Shown here one piece after another: positions 11,759 to 22,213 of a stretch of 64,000 nt of DNA. Position 1 is the stretch's first letter, and each line of letters begins with the position of its first letter. This DNA is from Gryganskiella cystojenkinii (Eukaryota; Mortierellomycota; Mortierellomycetes; Mortierellales; Mortierellaceae). The translations under genes and the position numbers were made by a program. Location of the stretch: the NCBI GenBank assembly GCA_015852425.1, contig JAAAIG010000019.1, forward strand, positions 1 to 64,000. The letters run 5' to 3'. The notes beneath the pieces were generated by a model that worked only from the letters and a program-made list of their open reading frames with translations, was not told the DNA's origin and made no database searches.

Positions 11759-12137
11759 TGTGAGGAGAGTATAGTCGGTATAAGTGAAAAAGATGAAAAG
11801 GATATAGACCCGGAGAGAGATTTGTATGTGTGCGTGAGAGAGAGAGGAAAAGACTGAATTTCGAAAGAGGGATGCGCACTTCTTTTTTTGCGCTTTGCCC
11901 GTCCATCTCGACCACAAATTTCCTTCTACAGGAACACCATCCAAAAAACAGTCACACCCACAATGTTTTGTCATTCGGTGGCTTGTCATGCGAAATGATA
12001 AATGTGGGGTTTTGTTCGTTTGCAATAAAGAGGATACTAGGATGAAAAATCTACAATGGTGTGAAGTGGGGATCTGTCTACGTTGAAGTGAGGGAGTGGT
12101 AGTTATAGTGCATGGTGGTGAAAACAAGAGGACTACT
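11759..12137. other. region between HSP60 3' end and PAM16 start
   Basis: About 380 bp between two genes read in the same (minus) direction. It must contain the PAM16 promoter and the HSP60 terminator/polyA signal. No named motif or coding sequence was seen. Confidence 0.4.
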
Positions 12138-13266
12138 TTACATCATGCCACCCATACCGCCCATTCCACCCATACCACCCATTCCGCCCATACCGCCCAT
12201 GGGGCTGGGGCTGCTGCTGGGGGCATCAACGATCATGGCCTCAGAGGTACTGAGAAGGGAGGCAACACCGGCAGCATCCTTCAAGCCAGTGACAACAACC
12301 TTGAAGGGATCGAGGACACCGCGGGCATACATATCGCCATAGTCACCGGTCGAGGCATCGTAGCCGAAATGGAAGCTATCGTTCTCGACAACCTTGGCAA
12401 TTACAACAGCACCTTCGCCTCCAGCGTTCGAGATGATGGTCTTGGAGGGAACCTGGATAGCAGAGCGGATAATGTTGATTCCGAGCTGCTGGTCAAAGTT
12501 GGCACCCTTCAATCCATCAAGGACCTTGAGCGACTTCAAGAGGGCAGTGCCACCACCGGGCAAGACGCCGCTGTCAACAGCACACTTGGTCGCATTCAAG
12601 GCATCGACGATTCTGTCCTTCTTCTCTCCGACCTCGACCTCGGACTGTCCACCGACACGAATGATGGCAACACCCGAAGACAAACGAGCCAAACGCTCCT
12701 CCAACTTCTCGCGCTCATAGTCCGAAGTACTGGGATCAGCGATCAAGGAGCGGAGCTGCTCGCAGCGCTGAGCAATAGCCTCGTTGGATCCAGCACCGGT
12801 TCCGTTCAAGATGGTGTCCTCCTTGGTGATGGTGATCGAGCCAATGGTTCCCAAAAGCTCAGGGGTCAAACGCTCCAACTTGACATCGAGCTCATCCGAG
12901 AACACGACACCTCCGGTCAAAGTGGCGAGATCACCGAGGATCGACTTGCGGTTATCACCGAAACCGGGGGCTTTGACAGCAGCGACCTGCAACTGACCGC
13001 GGAGCTTGTTCAAGATGGTGGCGGCAAGAGCCTCGCCATCAATATCCTCGGCAATGATCAAGAGAGGGCGACGCTGGGTAGCAGCGGCCTCCAAGGCGGG
13101 GAGAATATCCTGGAGGACCGAGATCTTCTTCTCGGAGAGCAAGATCAAGGGCTTCTCAAACTCGACCTTCTGGGACTTGGTATCCGTAACAAAGTAAGGC
13201 GAGATATAGCCGCGATCGAAACGCATGCCCTCAGTGATCTCGAGTTCATCCTCAGTTGTCTTGCCA

Positions 13267-13300
<34 letters not shown>

Positions 13301-14163
13301 TCTCCATGGCCTGTGCCAACAAGTTGCCGATGGCCTTGTCACCGTTGGCAGAGATGGTTCCGACCTGAGCAATCTCCTGGGTAGTGGTGATCTCACGCTT
13401 GTTCTCGCGCAAGAACTCGACAACGGCATCAACGGCCATCTGGACACCCTTGCGAAGATCCATGGGGTTGCATCCAGCAGCGACGTTCTTGACTCCCTCG
13501 GCAAAGATGGCGCGGGTCAAGACGGTGGCGGTGGTGGTACCATCTCCAGCCGTCTCGTTGGTCTTGTTGGCAACATCCTGGATCAGCCTACATTCACAAG
13601 CACAAAGCACCAAAGCAATTGGTTAGAAAGAGAGAGAGAGAGAAAGGAAAAATAAGGTCCATACAAGATTTGTCATAGATCAGTCATAAATCAGAGAGCA
13701 AAGATCATCTAGCTCTGACTTACTTGGCACCCAAGTTCTCAAAGGGATCCTCAAGAGTGATGGACTTGGCAACGGTGACTCCGTCCTAAAGGCAGTACGA
13801 GCAGTAAACAAACAAAAAAAAAATGAGTACACAGTCAAAAACGAAGCGCTGATCAAAATCCGTGTGAAAATATCAACTTTTACACAAAGATCGTCAATAT
13901 ATTACCTTGGTGATCTTGGGGGTACCGTAGGGTTGAGCAATAAGGACATGACGACCCTTGGGTCCAAGGGTGACAGCGACGGCCTTGGCGAGAATTTCAA
14001 CGCCCTTGAGGAGCTTGGCGCGACCCTCGATACCAAAGGCGATCTCCTTGTGGGAAGAGTAGAGACGGGCGTTGGTGAAGCGGGCGGGAAGAGCCATGGA
14101 CTGAGCAGCGGCACGGGTGGCCATGGGGGCCTTGGCCTTGAGGGCACGGGTGATCGACAGCAT
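12138..14163 (-). CDS. HSP60: mitochondrial chaperonin HSP60
   Basis: Three exons on minus: 13906-14163, 13724-13785, 12138-13587; 589 residues. The first ~35 residues form an Arg/Ala/Ser-rich mitochondrial presequence ending near [10 protein letters not shown]. GroEL signatures follow: [44 protein letters not shown], and the C-terminal GGM repeat (5-6 units, 12141-12196). It forms the tetradecameric matrix chaperonin with Hsp10. Compared with GroEL the DGVTVAK and DGTT ATPase loops are intact. It lies just upstream, in transcription order, of PAM16, with the UBE2S-like gene further upstream on the same strand. No clear heat-shock element (tandem nGAAn) was found in the 340 bp upstream. Very confident. 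Confidence 0.98.
12141..12196 (-). repeat. GGM-coding repeat in HSP60 C-terminus
   Basis: Tandem 9-bp units code for Gly-Gly-Met, the flexible tail that lines the floor of the chaperonin cavity. This is a normal family feature, not a satellite insertion. Confidence 0.9.
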
Positions 14164-14503
14164 GATTAGAAAATGGAATGAGAATTTGCTAGAAGTGAAT
14201 GCTAAAGAATCAGAAAAGGAGATCAAAAAGAAAGAGAGATTTGAAATTGATTCCAGTGAAATATGCGGAGAGAGCGAGAGGAGTTTGGGGTATCTGTCAG
14301 AGAGGGATCTCAACTTTTCTGTTTCGCTCTTGTGGGTGTGTGGTCGGAAGCTTTTTTTGAGTTTCCTTTTTTTGCTTTTCAGGGCGGCAAAAACCAGCGT
14401 CGTAGAAAGCGCTGGAAGAACATAGTATATACCCCTTAACTCACAGGATCGACGCTCTTGTCGTTTTTAAGCGCTACTGTACCCAAGTTGGATCTTTAAT
14501 TAT
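14164..14503. promoter_or_regulatory. HSP60 upstream region
   Basis: 340 bp between the HSP60 start and the stop of the upstream E2 gene, both on minus. It holds A/G-rich sequence on the plus strand (CT-rich on the coding strand) typical of fungal 5'UTRs. No perfect heat-shock element was recognised. Confidence 0.4.
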
Positions 14504-16068
14504 TTACAATCTGCGCAGTGCTCGCTTGCGATCCACAGCAGTGATGATGCCCACACGGTCCTTGCCGCTCTCCCCTATACTACCAGCACCTATGCCCACT
14601 ATTATAGTCTGACTCAAGTTATCGCTTATGCTGCTGACACCGGTCATATGAGCGTTTCTGGCGGCCACGTTACCATTAACGCTACTTAAGACGCCGGCTC
14701 CTGTCGTAACCTGGGACAAGCTATTGCCAAAAGAAAGATGATGCAGTTGCTGTTGTTGGATAGAAGAGGGACTCAGGAATAGAGTTGTCTGACCAGTGGC
14801 GCCACTGCCTGCTGCATTGTTTCCCTTGAGCAGTGATCCTTTGAAGTCGAACTGCTGAGACTTGATCTGATTCTGGTTTTCTTGTAGGCAGGTACCCTTG
14901 CCGGTGACAATATTGCTCAAACTCGAACTTATACCATGCGGTAATGGTGATGGTAGCGGCAGGGAGANNNNNNNNNNGTAGCGTCGTGGTAGAGGCGCCG
15001 CTTTGGAATGGGTATCGTAATGGTAAGAGTCCTGTTCGCATGGATGAGATCTCTTGTTGGTCTGATCCACGTCCGCTACTGCTTTCCTCGAATTCGACAG
15101 TTAATTTCCGCTTGACACCTTGACTGATGATCTCGGGAGTATCCGTAGCCGTCGCTACTTCTGTGGAGGCCTCCTGAAGTTCCCACTGTGTTGCTGGTGT
15201 CGTCGGTGATCCAGCGGGAGCAGTGACAGACGGAAAGATGATATTTGTATTCGAGCGCGCATGAATCGAGGTCATCAACCTTGCATGCTTTGCATAGTCA
15301 TCGAATCTTTCCAAGAGCTGACGTCCAGCCTCCTCGTTGAGCGCAGACTCGGCGTTTGGAACGATCAGTAAGCACTTTACCACCTACCAAATAAGAAAAT
15401 GAATTCGAACGAAAATTAGTGGAAAAAAAAAAAACCAGCAGAAAGGGCTTTCGGTGAAAGGGATCTCTTTTCATAAGCGCTACCAAAAGAATATGACGGA
15501 GCCCAAGGTCCCGTTTCCAGTCCTTTTTCAGAGTGCTGACGCAGACATCACCTTGAAGTGATACGTTTGGATGAAAGATCTTTGTGGTAAAGAAACCTAA
15601 CAATAAAAGAAAAAAGGAATGAAAGAATTAATGGCGCGAAAAAAAAAACCGGTTGCTTAATGGAAATGCAAATGCAATCGATGCTTGACCCTGGTGACCA
15701 AGAAAACGTTCAAGAGCACGTACATTTGGGAGGGCTTTCTGGGTAATCGGACGGTAGTTGGATGCGCACACCAAAGCAGCCACCTTCATATGGAGTCCCG
15801 TCTAATTTTGCATTCAAAGGCGACGAGGACCAGGCAGATGTTAGTTCAGTTGAGAGCAAAATGCATGACAATGCAGTTGAGAATACATGGGAGCTGCCCT
15901 CTTCCATCAAACTTAGCAGGGCTTGTTACCTGGGCCTTTGATCCATGCTTGGATATCCGCTATGGATTCCTCGCTTGGAATCAGTCGAATCCCTTCTGGC
16001 GGGTCATTCTCCAGAATGTAAAGTTCGCGACTGACTTTGCGGATGGCGGTTGTGGAGAGAAAGTCCAT
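14504..16068 (-). CDS. UBE2S: ubiquitin-conjugating enzyme E2, UBE2S-like (interrupted by assembly gap)
   Basis: Exons on minus: 15930-16068, 15724-15801, 15484-15596, 14504-15383. The UBC core reads [56 protein letters not shown] (catalytic Cys) and [22 protein letters not shown], matching UBE2S, the K11-chain-extending partner of the anaphase-promoting complex. The protein ends RKRALRRL; human UBE2S also ends in a basic stretch plus LRRL, the APC/C-docking tail. A 10-N gap (14968-14977) lies in the long linker, and the frame before it differs from the frame of the LRRL end, so the true gap length should be a multiple of three if the gene is intact. The start at 16068 is the first in-frame ATG in its exon; an upstream exon is possible. 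Confidence 0.87.
14968..14977. other. assembly gap (10 N)
   Basis: Ten unknown bases within the low-complexity linker of the UBE2S-like gene. The flanking reading frames do not agree at length 10. Confidence 0.99.
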
Positions 16069-16301
16069 TGCGATGCTGAAAGTAAGCGATGCAAGTCAAG
16101 CGTCGGTATCCTGGATGTGGAGGAGCGATCCTTGATATTCCCGTGGTCTTTTAGTCCAAGGTGAAAAAGATAAAGTGAAAACGGTGTGGTTGAAGAGAGA
16201 AAGAGTGAGTGACAAGAAGGTGAAAAAACCACGCGCAAAGCTGCTTACTTTTATTTATTTGTTGTTCGCTTTTATTTTTCTTTGTTTTTTGATTCTATGC
16301 A

Positions 16302-17908
16302 TTATGCTAAGTCCTTGTCGTCCTTAGACTCTTGCCCAAAGTTTGGAAAGTGCGCCAAGATCAAAGGGTTGATCTTCTTTGGTGGCAAATCGACCAACGG
16401 CATTGCGTTCGGGGAGTTGTTCTGGATCAGGAACATATTGCACAGGTTCCTTCCACCTTCGATTTTTAGGTGACGATTCAATGCGTCCATTCTTGCAAAT
16501 TGATGTTGGCACCGTTCGCACGCAAAAGGTCGCACTCCTCGATGAAGCCGCTCATGTCGGTTTTTGTCGTGCAACCTCGCAAACTGTCTATCACAATGAT
16601 CACACTTGAACGGTCGCAGCTTGGTATGGGTCCTGATATGAGAGTTGAGGTTATAGGGGCGCGAGAATGACTTTGTGCAACCTTCGTATTCACAACGGTA
16701 TACACCAACCGTGGCCGACAAAGGAGAACCAGTTGACCCTGCTGTTGATGGTGCATCAGCAGATGCTGAGAGTGAAGTGGACGAGCTTGAGTTGGAGAAA
16801 GTCATCCCTCGACCATTCTGGCTCGGCGAAGACAACGATGACGACATTCGCGTGGTGGGAGATAAGAACGGATCAAACGACATAGACATGGAGAAATCTG
16901 GGACCAGATGTCCAACCAGATCCCCCTCCGAGAATCGACGATCAAACTCATCCGCCTGACCAGCACTTAGGGCTCGCCGATGGATTGATGACCAAAAACT
17001 ATGCTCCACAGACGAAGCTGGTGAAGACATTACTGGCGAAGAAGGGGCGGAGACCTGGTGTGATCTGTAGCTATCTACGAGAGGCGAAAGTGGGTGCACG
17101 GACTGTGTTGGCTGACGATTGTACGGATGCCAGTGGATGGTATGGTGCTGAGGTGAATGAGGATGGACAAGATCATGAACCATTGCGGTTTGGATATAAG
17201 ATCCGCCCTGCGATGACTGGAAATGAGGGTCACGAGGTTGCTTGGTGGCATCATCAGACCATGACCAGGATGAGTTTTGTCCTGATGAGTCTATTACGCA
17301 ATTGAGAAGTCATGTCAGACGACCCAGGATTAGACGAACAACATACTACATAGCACAAGTATAGCACAGCATCGTGCAGGGCAGAACAGCAAACAAAAAT
17401 AATCTAAATTACCATATTCACGGCCATGGGCTACATCAAGGCCAGGAAGAGTGCATGAGCTAGTCGATTGAGCTCGTGCGTCTGAGGCGGTCATAGGCCG
17501 GTCAACAACTTGAGAAGTGAGGCTATAGCACCTTTCTCCACTGAAACCTAAGCCTTCGAAAGTTTGAGCAAAAGGACCGGCGGTCGACATTGACTCTGCT
17601 GAGCTTGTTTGTGGAACTACGGATGGGCTGTTGAGGTTGAGATAAGCCAGCGGTAGACTATAATATGGATCGGTGGCGACGAGAGGCGACGGAGGGAACG
17701 AGATTGGAGAAGGTGAGGCCGAATAACGTGTAGGAGAAGCGATAGAAGGACCCGAGGAGACATCCAGAGAGGGTATTTCAGTACTGGAGAGGAGATCAGA
17801 GGCTGCGTCTTGTTGTCGAAAGAAATCGACGCTTTGAGGGGAGATAACGAGGGGGTCGTTGAGCCAAGAGAGGTCATCGTCTGCTGATGGGATGGAGGGG
17901 AATGACAT
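16302..17908 (-). CDS. C2H2 zinc-finger transcription factor, Crz1-like
   Basis: Two exons on minus, 17413-17908 and 16302-17290, 494 residues. A long Ser/Pro-rich N-terminus leads to two classical C2H2 fingers (YRCEYEGCTKSFSRPYNLNSHIRTH and FKCDHCDRQFARLHDKNRHERLH) and a third divergent one (FACERCQHQFARMDALNRHLKIEGG...C). The order SRPYNL-H, ARLHDKNRH, ARxDALxRH resembles the DNA-binding domain of Crz1, the calcineurin-activated factor of ion and cell-wall stress. The third finger lacks the normal last His pair, as in Crz1. The many SP sites would suit calcineurin/kinase control, but no clear PxIxIT docking motif was seen. A TATATATA run lies only ~12 bp before the ATG, so the real start or promoter may differ. 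Confidence 0.82.
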
Positions 17909-19259
17909 GGTTGGCGACTTATATATAGAAATCGTGGCTGTTGTGCTTGTTGGGCGAAATATTTCGTCGCAGCAGTAGGAGGCTCTGGCTTTTGCAAGGA
18001 TGCGGGTTGGAGAAGGACTGGAAGAATACACCAGGCTTTCCTTTTGCAGGCTCTGTGATGATGCTCAGCTAAGCGCAAAAAAAATTGTCCGTTGTGCGTG
18101 TGCTAGTTTACTCCCGTAAAAGGAAGATCAAATTGGGACCAAAAGCAAGGGCTGTTGGGTATGGCAAAATCGGCTTTCTCCGGGATACACACAGAAGAAA
18201 AGGGATCACAGTGAGATTGAAACACGAATACTCAGAAGCACGCGAAAGGATGTGTGTGTGACAGAGGCGGAGCGATGACGGAAAGGGCAGCGATCGAAAA
18301 AAAAGACTTGGGCTACAACGGATTCCTGGTACGACGTTGATATTGAGGGTGGATGTGCGGGGTACGATGGTCGCTTGCAGACGTCGAGGACACAGACAGA
18401 ATTTGTTGCAAGGCTTTCGATTGTGTTGAATATGGTCGGTTCTAGGGGAATCTTGATCACGCGTTTTTCGAACCGAGGGTGGCCGATCTGTCTTTAATGA
18501 CTGAAATGAGAAAAAAACAGAAGGGAAGAGATGAATCTGGGCTTGCTTTAAGTAAAAGAAGTGCCGAACAAGGCAAGGTTCGATATTAGGTAATGACACA
18601 GGAGCGAGGTTTAGGGAAAAGGGCAGAACTGAAAGAACAAGATGACAAATGAACGCGTTTTTTTATGGTGCCCTAAAGCCACGCGTGTACCATTATATAT
18701 GAAGAAGGGCTTTTGCACTGCCACGCAGGGACGTCGTATGGATGATGCCGGCTAGACCGTAGCATGCCTGTGCTATAGCGGAAAATGAGGGGGGGATGGG
18801 GGTACCGTATGGTGTGCATCTCCTTCCCATTTCCTTAACCAGCTTCAGCCACAACATCGAAAAAGATCGAAATGATATTGATGTTCCACAGCAATGTAGC
18901 ATAGGTGATCTACACTGTCCGAATGTGGCAGTGAATACCGGGGGGCTTGTATAGAATTGGAAGTTTTTTTGCTGGGTCTGCTTGCTCACCGTGATCACCA
19001 ATTTGAAAGAACGAAATTATTCATCTTTTTTATTGCGAAGGTGCGCTGACACTATGGAGTGGAGAGACTTTGAAAGGCAAGGAAAGGGCCTGAACATGCT
19101 AGGACATTTGAGAGGATCGAGTAATTGACAGTACATAGCCTAACTGAGACTTGCTGTTCTTTTCCTTTAATCCATAAGACGAACAGGCCTTATTATGTCC
19201 TACAGAAGCAAACGGGAGAAAAATCATTATTTGCGATCAATTCTCAAGAACGCTGAGTT
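17909..19259. other. upstream region of the zinc-finger gene
   Basis: About 1.3 kb with only short, biased open frames. It probably contains the long promoter/5'UTR of the Crz1-like gene. No protein family, RNA gene or repeat was recognised. Confidence 0.4.
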
Positions 19260-19577
19260 TTACTCCGCCAATAAGATTTTTTTCCAGTACTCAACCCTAG
19301 CGGACAGTTGTTCATCATCATCGTTTGCACCAAACCAGCAAAGAGGACCGGGTAATCGTTTAACTAGATGTTGAGCCGCTTCCGTTGTTAACTTGATTGA
19401 TTGTATACGATTGAGTAGGACTTTAGAACGAGTTACTGATCTGACTTTGCCCTTTTCTTGATATCCTGGGTTTGCTAGTTTCGCAAAACACCGATCGCCT
19501 TGGGGCTGAAGTGAAAAAAGACAACGTGCCATTGACGCCCCCTCCCTTGAAAAGATTCTTTGCTTGCTCGCTCTCAT
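19260..19577 (-). other. unrecognised open frame, 105 codons
   Basis: An open frame on minus that reads like real protein in its second half (basic region, then LTTEAAQHLVKRLPGPLCWF and ARVEYWKKILLAE before the stop). I recognise no family. It may be the last exon of an unknown gene or a decayed fragment. It is divergent from a short plus-strand ORF at 19614. Confidence 0.25.
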
Positions 19578-19613
19578 TCACAAGTACTACAAACAAGCAT
19601 TTTTCATCCCGCA

Positions 19614-19695
19614 ATGTCCGGCGCGCCTGTGAAGCTCACTGGAACGAACGGGGTTCTTTATGGTTTTCTTCCAGGGAATGGAGGATCCCATAACG
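19614..19695 (+). other. possible short first exon
   Basis: ATG at 19614 opens 27 codons (begins MSGAPVKLTGTNGVLYGFLP) and ends at a consensus GTGAGT donor at 19696. I could not find a downstream exon that joins it to MOB4 in frame, so it may belong to an unrecognised small gene or be chance. Weakly supported. Confidence 0.25.
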
Positions 19696-20355
19696 GTGAG
19701 TTTTTTTTTTTTCTTTTTTTTTTCAAAGTAAGGTTTTCTGGGCTGGATCTTCAGATCGTTGGCAAACTGCAGTTGTTAGCCAAGCCTCATACAGGGTGGC
19801 GAACGCTCATGCGCACTTGGATAAATATTGGACACCTTGGGCAAAAAATAAAATAAATAAGCGCCTGCCGCAAGGGCCTTTCTTCCAACCGCGGAGAATC
19901 TCGTCGCGAGAGATTCTTTTCGGTTTTTAATCCATCTGCAGGAACGGGCTAAAGGAAACAAGCCACTAATAAGAAGGACAGGGAGACTTTTTGGGAAGAG
20001 AACATGTCAGAGTCGATAGAAATGGACAGTGTCTCCCGGCAGTTGAAAATCCCCAGCGTCTCACTCTTTCAACCGAACAAGGTACCATGCAGTCAGACAG
20101 TCAGGAGGAGACAAAAAAAAAGGAGGAACAACGACATCCGCCTGACTTCGCGAAAAATAAATCGAAGCAGTCACTGGACACTCGACGTCGTTCCTTTCCT
20201 TCTTTCAACACTCCTTTTCTGGAGGTCATTCGCACAACCAAGTCACTCATTTTACTCCCAGGAATCAGCGATTAACGACTTCTTTCTGTAATACGACTGA
20301 GTAACCTACACGCTGAACCAGTATTATCGATTCGCATTCTCCGCTTCGAACGCGC
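19696..20355. other. intergenic region upstream of MOB4
   Basis: 660 bp with several short overlapping open frames and no recognisable product. It probably contains the MOB4 promoter and 5'UTR. Confidence 0.4.
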
Positions 20356-21791
20356 ATGATGCTGATGGAAGCACAGGAACAAGAGACATTCAGACATGTC
20401 CGCAACCACGAGACCCTAGACTCCAAAAGTCAGGATGGGAAACAAGCCCAAGTCCACAACGAGCCTAAAACATCCACCACAGCCACTTCCCCGTCCTCGC
20501 CTTCGTCTTCTTCCTCTTTGTCCTCTCCCCACTCCGCGGCACAACGAAATCTCCCCGGGACCAAAGATGAGGTAAGGTGATACCGATTTTAGATTGCTTG
20601 GGAACAATAATAGGGAAAAAAGTGGCCAAAGGTCTTGGACGAGTAGACGCAGGAAAGGATACGGACACATCCAACCGACCAATCACTGACTCTGCTATAC
20701 TTGTTTTTATTCTTTCTTTTCATGTCGATGTTGTCAACTCCTGGCTCGGCACTCTTTTGCCTATTTTGTAGAAACTTTACCAGTGGCCACAGCGACCCCT
20801 CGATTCCATAGAGTCAGCGTTTGCGCTGCGCGAATATCTTCAGTCCATGATTCGTCAGGACCCTCATAACGTTGAAGAGTTGATCGCTTTGCCTCCAGGA
20901 CAAGATGACAACTCGTGGCTCTATGAACATCTATGGTAACTAAGCACCAAAGCCATGCACTGCTAGGAAAGGATCGATTAGTCAGAAATTGAAACTCATT
21001 TCTGACAGACTATCTTTTTGCTTTTTTGTTTTCGTTTTTGTGTTCCTTTGTCATCCTTCGCAGCCAAATATGCTTGGAACTGAACTATTTGATCGTGCAC
21101 CTGGAACCGGAATGCACGCCTGAGGTCTGTCCAGAGATGAGGGCTGAGGAATGGATGTACTATTGCGCTACGCATGCGACTCCCCGTGAGTGTTGTGCGA
21201 TCGACTACCTTACGCATACCCTGGATGGTGCCTGTGCGCTTTTGAACAATGTTAAATTCTTTCCAAGTCGGTAAGGCAGTACTAAGACTCCAAAGACGGG
21301 CATTCAAGGGATTGTTTCTTTTGGGGACTGGAAGACTGATAAAAGACCCTTTTTTGTCCTATTCTTTCTCGCGTTGCTTTTATGCCCATTAGGATCAGCG
21401 TGCCCGAGAGTTCGGTGAAAAACTTTCAATCGATCGCCAGACGTCTTTACCGTATCTTTGCCCATGCTTACTTTCACCACCGCGACATCTTTGATGCGTT
21501 CGAGGTAAAAGAGAGATAGAGACAGAGAGAGCCAAAGAACATGACGAAAAAAGCGCGGCATTACAGCAGCTAAGGTCACGAAGCACCAAAATTTGACCCT
21601 ATTTTATATTTCGATTTTAGGCCGAGACCTCTCTCTACGAACGATTCTTGAAGCTGTCCAGGACACGCAAGATGATTACTGATAAACTCATTATTATACC
21701 CAGCCAAGACGGAGGCGAGGATTCGGATACGACAGGTCAACGGAAGGTACATATAATGATTGAGTTGCTGGCAGACTCAGTAATGAGCTAA
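20356..21791 (+). CDS. MOB4: MOB4/phocein, STRIPAK complex subunit
   Basis: Exons 20356-20571, 20772-20935, 21064-21270, 21393-21504, 21621-21791; 289 residues. After a fungal-specific Ser/Pro-rich N-terminus the sequence RNLPGTKDE...[71 protein letters not shown] and [22 protein letters not shown] matches MOB4/phocein rather than MOB1 or MOB2. The zinc ligands CxxxxC and HxxxHH are kept. MOB4 joins striatin, PP2A and GCKIII kinases in STRIPAK, which controls hyphal fusion and septation in fungi. The 3' end is uncertain: reading through gives a stop at 21789-21791, while splicing at 21748 to an acceptor near 21860 gives a similar short tail. Confidence 0.9.
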
Positions 21792-22213
21792 GGCCATGAA
21801 CACAAAAGACCTCGTCGACTGACATGCTGCCTCCAATTTCTAATCGCCAAACACATTTAGATCCTGACACGTGGGAAGGATGAATAGCGCTTTCCCCGGT
21901 GGACACCGTCAGCTCTATAATCGATCACTATTAAAGGATTTCAGGACTTGTTCCGCTCAGCACCATACACATCTTAGCATCGACCTTCATCGCCTAAGAT
22001 ACAGCCAGGGTTGTTGTGTAGGGGGGGTTTGCTTATAGCAGCAACATTTCACATATGTCGAAAACGAACCGTTGAAGCTCCGTGTGATAATGCACAGGCT
22101 TTCACAAGTGATTCCACTATCTGAACTATCGTTTGCACACGAAAAGAATACGGATGATATAGCTATCGGATACATATTTGCAAAAGAATGAATCAATTGT
22201 AGCATAACGCCAT
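21792..22213. other. convergent 3' region, MOB4 / kinase
   Basis: About 420 bp between the stops of two convergent genes. Contains a possible alternative last MOB4 exon (about 21861-21890). Nothing else recognised. Confidence 0.4.

Noticed and set aside
12096..13655. 519-codon plus-strand open frame
   Set aside because: Exactly antisense to HSP60 exon 3. The GC-biased codons of HSP60 create the open antisense frame, and its translation has low complexity.
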